Below, piece after piece: positions 1 to 5,885 of a stretch of 6,611 nt of DNA. The stretch is from Balneolales bacterium. Its GTDB lineage: Bacteria > Bacteroidota > Rhodothermia > Balneolales > Natronogracilivirgulaceae. The notes beneath the pieces are model-generated. The model had not been told where the DNA came from. It did no database searches and worked only from the letters and a program-made list of their open reading frames with translations. The translations under genes were made by a program, and so were the position numbers. The stretch's first letter is position 1; every line of letters begins with the position of its first letter. The DNA lies in contig SKYY01000115.1 of NCBI GenBank assembly GCA_007127665.1, positions 1 through 6,611 of the forward strand. The letters run 5' to 3'.

Positions 1-1123
1 CATCCCATGGGGTCCCGAACCGGGCGTTGGGCGTATCCTCAAGAAAAAATTGACGGCTGACGGCAAAGCTTACCCGCTCCAAACGGACCAGAAGGGAGAA
101 ATCGTAGGTTCCCACGTGATTCTGGAACTGGTTGCCAAGCTGGCCGCCGGGCAAGATTTCGGGAGAGTCGGCGCTTCGCGCAAAAAAGATGTCGCGAAAG
201 GCACTGAACCCCGCGGGCGCCCGTCCAAACTGGGGATTCACTCCGCCCCACTGCGCAAAATGCTTGAGGCCACCCTGCGGCACCACCGGACTCCGATCGT
301 TGAACAGCCGGAGGTACAGATGTTTTTGGTGCAGAAAAGGACGCTCCAGAAACAAATGATCCTCTTTGCGCAGCCAGCCGTGGGCAAAGGAGGCATGGTA
401 TTCGACTATGCCGTGCGTACCGGGAACCGCCTGGAAGCCGTTGGTGGCCAGCGTAATTTTGGTGATCGGACGGGCGTTGAGGGACACATCGGCTGTACCA
501 GTGGAGAGTTCGGGGTGTACAAATCCGAAGTGTTCCCGTTTGCGGCCGGCCCAAAGCACAAAAGAGCCGTATCCCACCTGTACATAGGCCTCCTGGAACC
601 GAAGCGATGCGTCGTCCGCGCCGCGAAGCATGACGTCGGCGCCCGTGGAAAGCGTGATGCCGGACCGGTACTGCCTGTGCCAGCCCCCGAAAAGATGCAT
701 GGCCGCGTTGGCGGTGAACGGGTACAGCTCACCGTGGCGGTTGGAATAGATCCAGAAAGGCAGTTGTCCCTGAGAGGCACCGGCCATCTGCAAGCGGAAT
801 CCGAGTGCGACCTGGTCGGGTCCCCTGTGCCCTGACATGCCCTGATCGGAAACCCTGACTGGGATGGATTCGACAAGCATCGCCGGCATGGTAACATTGT
901 AAACGGGGGGATTGTGCTCGTCAGAGTGTGCAGCTTTGCTCGGATTTGCAGCCTTGCTGGGAAGGGCCCCCTCTTCCGAATGTACCATCCCGCCGGATGT
1001 TGCAGTCTCACCGGCAGCAACCAGGCCGGGGAAAACTGCAACAAACGCAAGCAGTACTATCAGGCGGCATGCCCGTGCGATACTGCTTGTCGGCAAAGGG
1101 ATATCGGATGGTCGGTATGGCAT
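1..1123 (-). CDS. Wzi-family capsule assembly outer-membrane protein (partial, 3' end off the left edge)
   Basis: One uninterrupted frame runs from ATG at 1123-1121 to the window edge, giving 374 residues. An in-frame TGA lies seven codons upstream, and this is the first ATG after it. Residues 1-38 form a signal peptide: arginines at 17 and 20, a hydrophobic core LIVLLAFVAVFPGLVAA (21-37) and a probable cut after the alanines near 37. A Gly/Ala/Ser/Pro-rich linker (about 38-75) carries PSKAA twice (55-59, 61-65). The mature part alternates short beta-type segments and has stretches I recognise from Bacteroidota Wzi proteins: HGWLRKEDHLFLERPFLHQK (248-267), LYLRL (269-273), GGLKHFAQWGGVNP (284-297) and GNQFQNHVGTYDFSL (330-344). 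In E. coli, Wzi is an 18-strand outer-membrane barrel that binds capsular polysaccharide at the cell surface. Family members usually have about 450-550 residues, so perhaps a quarter is missing. No Shine-Dalgarno is visible. Assignment rests on motif memory, not a search; another outer-membrane barrel is the main alternative. Confidence 0.82.
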   Translation of the reverse strand, partial: MPYRPSDIPLPTSSIARACRLIVLLAFVAVFPGLVAAGETATSGGMVHSEEGALPSKAANPSKAAHSDEHNPPVYNVTMPAMLVESIPVRVSDQGMSGHRGPDQVALGFRLQMAGASQGQLPFWIYSNRHGELYPFTANAAMHLFGGWHRQYRSGITLSTGADVMLRGADDASLRFQEAYVQVGYGSFVLWAGRKREHFGFVHPELSTGTADVSLNARPITKITLATNGFQAVPGTHGIVEYHASFAHGWLRKEDHLFLERPFLHQKHLYLRLFNDRSPVVPQGGLKHFAQWGGVNPQFGRAPAGFSAFRDIFFARSADSPEILPGGQLGNQFQNHVGTYDFSLLVRLERVSFAVSRQFFLEDTPNARFGTPWD

Positions 1124-1136
1124 AAATGGCTTTGTT

Positions 1137-1156
1137 GTGGCTCAGGGGGAAGCCAC
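1137..1156 (-). promoter_or_regulatory. Hairpin just upstream of the capsule gene start
   Basis: GTGGCT (1137-1142) and AGCCAC (1151-1156) are perfect inverted arms around an 8-base loop. In the capsule-gene transcript this 6-bp stem ends 13 bases before the AUG, where a Shine-Dalgarno would normally sit, and the loop is C-rich. It could influence translation or transcript stability. The structure is seen in the sequence; any function is inference. Confidence 0.35.
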
Positions 1157-1237
1157 GGCTTCAAGACGGCGCATACCGTTCAAGATACGCTAATGCCTCT
1201 CTTTTCGCCATGTAAAAATCTGGACTGGTTAGGCAAC

Positions 1238-1258
1238 CCGGCTTCAAGCCCCGTTTTT
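1238..1258 (+). terminator. Possible intrinsic terminator reading rightward
   Basis: CGGC and GCCCCG arms (within 1240-1253) form a short GC-rich stem with one bulged C around a TTCAA loop. TTTTT follows at 1254-1258. The T-run lies on the plus strand, yet no plus-strand gene ends here. If real, it would stop transcription running antisense out of the capsule gene toward the repeats and the sulfotransferase. The stem is short, so it may be fortuitous. Confidence 0.3.
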
Positions 1259-1322
1259 CACTCCTTCCGATGGGGCGGCACGAAATCAAAATAGTGCAAG
1301 GTCCCTGTTTCCTGGAAAGTAA

Positions 1323-1372
1323 AGATACGTCAGCTATCCGATACAGATACGTCAGCTATCCGATGCAGATAC
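1323..1372. repeat. 22-bp tandem duplication with a partial third copy
   Basis: Two adjacent copies of a 22-bp unit (1323-1344 and 1345-1366) share AGATACGTCAGCTATCCGAT and differ only at the second-last base (AC versus GC). A third copy begins with AGATAC (1367-1372) and then runs into the pentamer tract. There is no spacer between copies. The near identity suggests recent slippage or a tandem operator-like element. Confidence 0.9.
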
Positions 1373-1373
1373 C

Positions 1374-1423
1374 TCTCCTCTCCTCTCCTCTCCAATCCAA
1401 TCCAATCCTATCCTATCCAAACC
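1374..1423. repeat. Run of ten 5-bp repeats (TCTCC, AATCC, TATCC, AAACC)
   Basis: Ten consecutive pentamers all end in CC: TCTCC four times (1374-1393), AATCC three times (1394-1408), TATCC twice (1409-1418) and AAACC once (1419-1423). Bases 1373-1393 are pure pyrimidine on the plus strand. The step-like change from one pentamer to the next looks like a microsatellite that expanded and then diverged. Pentamer tracts of this kind are prone to slipped-strand mispairing. Here the tract lies about 260 bases before the sulfotransferase start and about 250 bases before the capsule gene start, so length changes would affect regulation, not reading frame. Confidence 0.9.
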
Positions 1424-1672
1424 TCGCGTCTCCCTTTTTAATTGCACATCAGGCACTTCTTTGCTACATTCAAAGACAGTTTTCTTAATTAGTTAGCTGT
1501 TAGCGAGCGATATCAAGCGCCTGAACTGCCTGTTCCGTTTTCGAATTTTTTGTTCGCGGGGAACTGCGGGACTGCTATTTTGAAAATGTTTGAGCAAGGT
1601 TGATGTTTGCTTGGTTTGTCAACCGCGTGCTCACCATTCGATACAACTTGCAACGTACTTATTGTCATAATC

Positions 1673-1678
1673 AGGGAG
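1673..1678 (+). promoter_or_regulatory. Ribosome binding site of the sulfotransferase gene
   Basis: AGGGAG lies 6 bases before the ATG at 1685. It decides the start over a 26-codon in-frame extension that would begin at TTG 1607; that extension shows no family similarity and no site of its own. This is the only strong Shine-Dalgarno in the window. Confidence 0.75.
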
Positions 1679-1684
1679 TCACTG

Positions 1685-2779
1685 ATGGAATTATATTTTC
1701 ATGCCGGACTAAACAAGGCGGGGTCCACTTATGCCCAGGAGCTGATGTCCTTCAATTACGAGAAGCTGTTGCAGTCCGGCATATATTATCCAAACCCCAA
1801 AGTTGTCAACTCGATCGCGCGCAATTCTCCCGGAAATGCACTGGCATTCACAAAGGCGATTCAAGCAGGCCAGTTGAAAAACGCGACCCATTTTCTTCAG
1901 AATCATGTAACGTCCGCGAAGAAGAACAACTGCTCACGATTGTTGCTCTCCAACGAAAGTCTGTATCACGAACTTGTCGATCATGAAAAACTTGCAGGTT
2001 TTGAGGCGATCTGCAAGGACACCGGCATTACCAATATCAAAGTGTTGTTGATTTTCAGGGATCCTGTTTCCCATGCGCTCTCCGCGTACAACCACCGAGC
2101 CGGATCCAACCAGATCCCTCCGTTCCCTCAATGGGTTAGAAACGGACTGTCCTACGAAGGAGCGAGCTATGAAAAAGGAAAGACGGGCTATGAATTCTGG
2201 GAGGAGATAACAAAATTCCACAACAATCTGAAGGCGTTTGAAAATCTTGGAGTGGAGTTTGCCGCCTACAGCAGTGATGTAACGGACACCATAGAGAAGT
2301 TCTGCGGCATTCCGCTGGACAGGCCGCCACTTACAGTCTCTAATGTATCACTCAACTGTATTGAGGCGGAACTGTTGCGCATCATGGGTGGTACACGCCC
2401 GAAATACGTCCGGGAGTTATGGCGGCGCTTGAAAGAGCTGCCCCGGAATGAAAAGGCACCCGATAACTATCTGCGATATAAAAATCAGGTCGCTGTGCAT
2501 GAGTGCAGCTCCGAGATTGCGCCTGTTCTTGCAAAACTCAGAGAATTATTGGATGACGACCAGTTTGCCCGTGCCCCCGTGGAATCACCAACCGCATTAT
2601 TCGACAAGCAGGAGGAGCCCTACCTTTTGCTTTCCAGATCGCAACTTGAAGTCCTCATGTCCTTGTTTGATGAGAATCCTGCAGAGCACAACCTGTTTGC
2701 AAGAATAAAAAAGCGAATTTCAAAAGGAGTGCCTTATTCACTAAGGTACCGCATCAAGGCCCTGTTTGGTCGTACATAG
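1685..2779 (+). CDS. PAPS-dependent sulfotransferase family protein
   Basis: The 364-residue product should move sulfate from PAPS to a hydroxyl or amine on an acceptor, which I cannot identify. The 5'-phosphosulfate-binding loop is HAGLNKAGSTYAQE (6-19), the equivalent of the usual H-x-G-x-x-K-x-G-T/S-T. The 3'-phosphate-binding segment is LLIFRDPVSHALSAY (121-135), with R125, S129 and S133. NVSLN (220-224) matches the N-V-S-L-x segment common in bacterial members. The family's fold is a P-loop-like alpha/beta domain. There is no signal peptide, so it should be cytoplasmic or loosely membrane-associated; the C-terminal tail (340-364) is strongly basic. The start is set by AGGGAG at 1673-1678. 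It faces the PAPS-synthesis genes convergently and is divergent from the capsule gene, which suggests a surface polysaccharide as acceptor. A sampled line of this gene is about 45% G+C, against about 58% for a sampled line of the capsule gene, so separate acquisition is possible. Confidence 0.85.
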   Translation: MELYFHAGLNKAGSTYAQELMSFNYEKLLQSGIYYPNPKVVNSIARNSPGNALAFTKAIQAGQLKNATHFLQNHVTSAKKNNCSRLLLSNESLYHELVDHEKLAGFEAICKDTGITNIKVLLIFRDPVSHALSAYNHRAGSNQIPPFPQWVRNGLSYEGASYEKGKTGYEFWEEITKFHNNLKAFENLGVEFAAYSSDVTDTIEKFCGIPLDRPPLTVSNVSLNCIEAELLRIMGGTRPKYVRELWRRLKELPRNEKAPDNYLRYKNQVAVHECSSEIAPVLAKLRELLDDDQFARAPVESPTALFDKQEEPYLLLSRSQLEVLMSLFDENPAEHNLFARIKKRISKGVPYSLRYRIKALFGRT

Positions 2780-2815
2780 CAGCAAAGAAACAGAAATCTC
2801 AACTATTACTTGATT

Positions 2816-2852
2816 CTTAGCTAAGCGTAACGCCTTTTTGAGTGATTTTTTT
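2816..2852 (+). terminator. Possible terminator in the convergent gap
   Basis: The 75-base gap between the sulfotransferase stop and the cysNC stop contains the palindrome CTTAGCTAAG (2816-2825). Overlapping it are the arms AAGCG (2823-2827) and CGCCTT (2831-2836) around a TAA loop, with one bulge. T-runs follow at 2835-2839 and 2846-2852. The arrangement suits termination of the plus-strand gene better than the minus-strand operon, because no clear T-run follows the hairpin on the minus strand. The stem is short. Confidence 0.4.
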
Positions 2853-2854
2853 CG

Positions 2855-4759
2855 TCAGATTCGGGACAGAACGAGATCTACCGCATCATCGACACTCATG
2901 TTGTCGGTGTCAATCTGAAGTTCCGGTTTATCGGGGGCCTCGTGCCCGGCATCGAAGCCGGTCAGCCCGGTTATTTTGCCCTCACGTGCTTTTTTATACA
3001 ACCCTTTCGGATCCCGCTCTTGCGCTGTTTGTGTCAAACAAGTGACATGGATTTCGATGAAGCGGCCTTCCGGAAGCAGTGCTCGAACAAGGTCGCGATC
3101 CGCTTTGTATGGCGATACAAAGGTGCACAGCACTATGTTCCCGTGTTCAAAGAAGAGGCGCGCCACTTCGCCGACACGGCGGATGTTTTCAGCGCGGTCT
3201 TCCGGGCTGAATCCAAGATCGCTGCAGAGACCGTGACGCAGCTGATCACCGTCCAGCAGCATCGTCTGTCTGCCTTGCTCCCACAACCGTTTTTCAAGCG
3301 CCCTTGCGACGGTGCTCTTTCCCGATCCCGATATTCCGGTGAACCAGACTACTTTTGCTGTTTGTTTTGCGCGTTCTTCACGCACCTCCCTGGGAATGTT
3401 CCAGGGTTCCCAGACCGCTTCCGGAGAGTGCTTTTTTCCTGCCCGGTGAAGGGACACGTCATCTGTACGATCGGGTTTGATCGGTTCCGTTGAGGGTGGC
3501 CGGATCATGCCAGCGGCTACGGTTACCTTGGTGGCCGGATCCATGATGATGAAACTGCCGGTTTCGTTGTTCAGTTTGTAAGGATCCGCAAACAGCGGCT
3601 GTGAAGTGACGAGTCGTAACCGGCCAATTTCGTTCAGGCCAAGCGTCTCGTCGTTTTCACGATGAAACGTGTTTACATTCATCCGGTAAAGAAGCGCCTG
3701 GGGAATCACCTGCACCGTCCGGGTTGTATGCATCAACAGATATTTTTTTCCGATGGTCATGGACTGCTCGTGCATCCAGCAGACCTGTGCCTCAAATTCA
3801 CTGCGTATTTGCGGCACATTGTTCTTCCTGACGATCATGTCCCCTCTGCTGATGTCCAGTTCATTGGCCATGGTCAGTACAACGGACTGTCCGGCCGAGG
3901 CACTGTCCACTGTTTTCTGATCCGACCAGATCTCTTTCACCCTGCTCTCACGCATCGACGGCAACACAATAATCTCATCTCCCTGCCGGACCGTCCCGGA
4001 GCTGATGGTCCCGGAAAACCCGCGAAAGCTCTGATTCGGGCGAAGCACATATTGCACCGGCAGGCGGAAATCAATTGTGTTTTTCCTTGAGCCGATCTTG
4101 ACGTTTTCAAGGGTATGCAACAGCGTAGACCCATTGTACCACGGCATGTTTTCGCTTTTGTTGACGATGTTGTCCCCGAGCAGCGCTGAAATGGGAATGA
4201 ACGTGATGTTATCGACATCAATCCGTTCGGAGATTTCATCGAATTCCTTTTTGATCTCCAGGAACCGTTCCTCACTGAAATTGACCAGGTCCATCTTGTT
4301 CACGGCAACCACAAGGTGCGGGATCTGCAGCAGTGAAGAGATGAAGGCGTGCCTGCGTGATTGCGTGGTGATCCCGTTTTTGGCATCGATCAGAATGATG
4401 GCCAGGTCGGCGGTGGAGGCACCGGTGACCATGTTCCGGGTATACTGCTCATGACCCGGCGTGTCGGCAATGATGAACTTGCGCCTTGGAGTAGCAAAAT
4501 ACCGGTAGGCCACATCAATGGTGATCTTCTGTTCGCGCTCCGCGCGGAGTCCGTCGGTAAGCAGGGCCAGATTGACGCCATCTTCACCGGTCATTTGGCT
4601 GGTGCGCTCGATGGCTTCCATCTGATCCTCGAATATGGACTTGGAATCGTACAGGAGCCGGCCGATGAGCGTGCTTTTCCCATCGTCCACCGAGCCGGCC
4701 GTGGTGAAGCGGAGAAGGTCCATGTTGAGGTACGCGCTGGATGAAAAATTCTGTTGCAT
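2855..4759 (-). CDS. cysNC: Bifunctional sulfate adenylyltransferase GTPase subunit / APS kinase (CysNC)
   Basis: The 634-residue protein joins two steps. The N-terminal CysN part couples GTP hydrolysis to APS formation by CysD; the C-terminal CysC part phosphorylates APS to PAPS. Both act in the cytoplasm. CysN shows G1 GSVDDGKST (22-30), G3 DTPGHEQY (99-106), G4 NKMD (154-157) and a G5-like SAL (191-193). EF-Tu-like beta domains follow from about 230 to 420. A linker (about 420-465) leads to CysC with its own P-loop GISGSGKST (475-483), DGD (503-505), FVSPYKADRD (547-556, candidate active serine 549) and DPKGLYKKAR (583-592). Full length and intact, it matches other CysN-CysC fusions. The switch-I segment reads EREQKITIDVAYRYF, with lysine at 78 where glycine is usual. 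The start at 4759 has only a poor AAAAAG upstream; methionine 13 is an alternative without a better site. It follows cysD after 196 bases. Confidence 0.95.
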   Translation of the reverse strand: MQQNFSSSAYLNMDLLRFTTAGSVDDGKSTLIGRLLYDSKSIFEDQMEAIERTSQMTGEDGVNLALLTDGLRAEREQKITIDVAYRYFATPRRKFIIADTPGHEQYTRNMVTGASTADLAIILIDAKNGITTQSRRHAFISSLLQIPHLVVAVNKMDLVNFSEERFLEIKKEFDEISERIDVDNITFIPISALLGDNIVNKSENMPWYNGSTLLHTLENVKIGSRKNTIDFRLPVQYVLRPNQSFRGFSGTISSGTVRQGDEIIVLPSMRESRVKEIWSDQKTVDSASAGQSVVLTMANELDISRGDMIVRKNNVPQIRSEFEAQVCWMHEQSMTIGKKYLLMHTTRTVQVIPQALLYRMNVNTFHRENDETLGLNEIGRLRLVTSQPLFADPYKLNNETGSFIIMDPATKVTVAAGMIRPPSTEPIKPDRTDDVSLHRAGKKHSPEAVWEPWNIPREVREERAKQTAKVVWFTGISGSGKSTVARALEKRLWEQGRQTMLLDGDQLRHGLCSDLGFSPEDRAENIRRVGEVARLFFEHGNIVLCTFVSPYKADRDLVRALLPEGRFIEIHVTCLTQTAQERDPKGLYKKAREGKITGLTGFDAGHEAPDKPELQIDTDNMSVDDAVDLVLSRI

Positions 4760-4955
4760 CTTTTTAAAACAATTTGGATTGATATGGACAGAATGAACTC
4801 ACATGAGAGGATTCAATCATGCCTCTGTGTGACAGAGGGCAACTGTCATGTTCGTTTCATTTAAATATTCAAGTATTGTGTTTTTGTGTAAATAGCGTTC
4901 AGCATTTACTGACAGCTAATTTCTTGTGTGTGTTTCCATTCGAAAGATTTGCCGA
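4760..4955 (-). other. Structured spacer between cysD and cysNC
   Basis: In many genomes cysD and cysN nearly touch; here 196 bases separate them. Besides A+T-rich sequence, the spacer contains a strong hairpin and further complementary segments (listed separately) and an 18-codon open frame (4820-4764). That frame ends four bases before the cysNC ATG and has no usable ribosome binding site. No convincing promoter was seen, although an internal one for cysNC cannot be excluded. Confidence 0.6.
4822..4838 (-). promoter_or_regulatory. Hairpin in the cysD-cysNC spacer
   Basis: CCTCTGT (4822-4828) and ACAGAGG (4832-4838) are perfectly complementary 7-base arms around a 3-base loop. A further G-C pair (4821 with 4840) forms if one base bulges. 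On the operon transcript no T-run follows, so it is not an ordinary intrinsic terminator. It may protect an mRNA end, mark a processing site or take part in alternative folding with nearby TGACAG/CTGTCA segments. The inverted repeat is certain; the role is inference. Confidence 0.55.
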
Positions 4956-5852
4956 TCAGAAATAGCCTGCACGTTTGCGATCTTCCATGGCGGTTTCGCT
5001 ACGCTTGTCATCATGGCGGTTGCCTCGCTCGGTATTGCGTGCGGCGGCTACTTCCTGAATGATCTCTTCCAGAGTGGAAGCTCGGGAGATGACCGCACCG
5101 GTACAGGTAGCATCACCAATGGTGCGAAAGCGCACCACCATCTCTTCGGCTTTCTCCTCAGGATATTTCTGAATGAACGGGCAGTCATCGAGCAGTGTGC
5201 CTCTGCGGTTGAAGACTTTCCTGCGGTGCGCAAAGTAGATTTGAGGGATCTCTATCTGCTCCATGGCGATGTACTGCCAGACATCCATCTCGGTCCAGTT
5301 GCTTATCGGAAACACCCGAAACTGCTCTCCCTGATTCTTGAGTCCGTTGTAGAGACTCCAAAGTTCGGGGCGCTGCTTTTTGGGATCCCACTGACCGAAT
5401 ATGTCGCGATGGGAGAAAAACCGCTCCTTGGCGCGCGCTTTTTCCTCATCCCGTCGACCGCCTCCCAGGGCCGCATCAATCTGATGCTTTTTCAGGGTTT
5501 CCAGCAGCGTGACGGTCTGCAATGCGTTCCGGCTTGCTTCCGGACCGGTTTCTTCTTCCACCAAACCCTGGTCGATGCTCTCCTGCACCAGTCCGACAAT
5601 CAACCGCACGCCCAGTTTTTCCACCAACTCATCCCGAAAGATCAGCGTCTCCGGAAAATTGTGTCCTGTATCGATATGGATAAGCGGAAAAGGGATCTTG
5701 GCTGGGAAGAAAGCCTTTTTTGCCAGATGCACCATGACAATAGAATCCTTACCCCCGGAAAAAAGGAGACCCGGCCGTTCAAATTGCGCGGCCACTTCAC
5801 GCATGACGTGAATGGCCTCGTTTTCAAGTACTTTCAGATGTGATGCTGTCAT
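4956..5852 (-). CDS. cysD: Sulfate adenylyltransferase small subunit (CysD)
   Basis: The 298-residue product is the catalytic subunit of ATP sulfurylase, which makes APS and pyrophosphate from ATP and sulfate together with the CysN GTPase. Its length is close to E. coli CysD (302). The PP-loop SGGKDS (32-37) lies in FERPGLLFSGGKDSIVMVHL; E. coli has SIGKDS, and the GG form is common elsewhere. Other family landmarks are IDTGHNFPET, GGGRRDEEKARAKERFFSHR, WDPKKQRPELW, FPISNWTEMDVWQYI, MVVRFRTIGDATCTGAV and the C-terminal end KRAGYF. ATG at 5852-5850 has no clear Shine-Dalgarno. The gene begins 33 bases after the permease stop and precedes cysNC, so all three are probably cotranscribed. A long open frame on the opposite strand is an antisense shadow. 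Confidence 0.96.
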   Translation of the reverse strand: MTASHLKVLENEAIHVMREVAAQFERPGLLFSGGKDSIVMVHLAKKAFFPAKIPFPLIHIDTGHNFPETLIFRDELVEKLGVRLIVGLVQESIDQGLVEEETGPEASRNALQTVTLLETLKKHQIDAALGGGRRDEEKARAKERFFSHRDIFGQWDPKKQRPELWSLYNGLKNQGEQFRVFPISNWTEMDVWQYIAMEQIEIPQIYFAHRRKVFNRRGTLLDDCPFIQKYPEEKAEEMVVRFRTIGDATCTGAVISRASTLEEIIQEVAAARNTERGNRHDDKRSETAMEDRKRAGYF

Positions 5853-5885
5853 AACAATTAATGATAATTATTTGTGAATTTTTTT

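Larger units (their letters stand above)
1124..1684. other. Divergent intergenic region between the capsule gene and the sulfotransferase gene
   Basis: This 561-base stretch separates two genes that point away from each other, so it should contain both promoters. It holds a hairpin beside the capsule gene start, a terminator-like hairpin (1238-1258), a 22-bp duplication and a pentamer run, listed separately. Two weak matches to the Bacteroidota promoter pattern (TTG, then TAnnTTTG) face the sulfotransferase: TTG 1442-1444 with TACATTC 1465-1471, and TTTG 1549-1552 with TATTTTG 1576-1582. Neither is convincing. Nested complementary arms GTTCC (1532-1536) and GGAAC (1560-1564), enclosing CGAA (1542-1545) and TTCG (1553-1556), could fold in the leader. 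No tRNA or credible protein gene was seen. An open frame through the repeats (1270-1488) lacks a ribosome binding site and any family resemblance. Confidence 0.7.

Noticed and set aside
50..835. Long plus-strand open frame (261 codons) opposite the capsule gene
   Set aside because: It is the antisense shadow of the minus-strand frame, which has a signal peptide and Wzi-family motifs. The plus-strand product shows no recognisable domain.
39..1050. Minus-strand open frames at 39-554 and 406-1050 in other registers
   Set aside because: They are out of register with the continuous 374-codon frame from 1123. Their Arg/Pro/Ser-rich products are typical of off-frame reading of G+C-rich coding DNA, and no frameshift is needed.
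1323..1423. Possible CRISPR array
   Set aside because: The 22-bp copies touch with no spacers, the rest is a pentamer tract, and no cas gene is present.
1270..1488. 72-codon plus-strand open frame through the repeats
   Set aside because: No ribosome binding site or family similarity. The 22-bp and 5-bp repeats are not multiples of three, which does not suit coding sequence.
1648..1671. TTGCAA and CATAAT as a sigma-70 promoter for the sulfotransferase
   Set aside because: The spacer is only 12 bases, and the start of transcription would overlap the ribosome binding site.
1607..1684. Upstream in-frame extension of the sulfotransferase from TTG 1607
   Set aside because: The ATG at 1685 has AGGGAG at ideal spacing and places the conserved sulfate-binding loop right at the N-terminus, as is usual in the family.
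4926..5843. 305-codon plus-strand open frame opposite cysD
   Set aside because: The minus strand encodes a full, motif-complete CysD; the plus frame is its shadow and has no recognisable domain.
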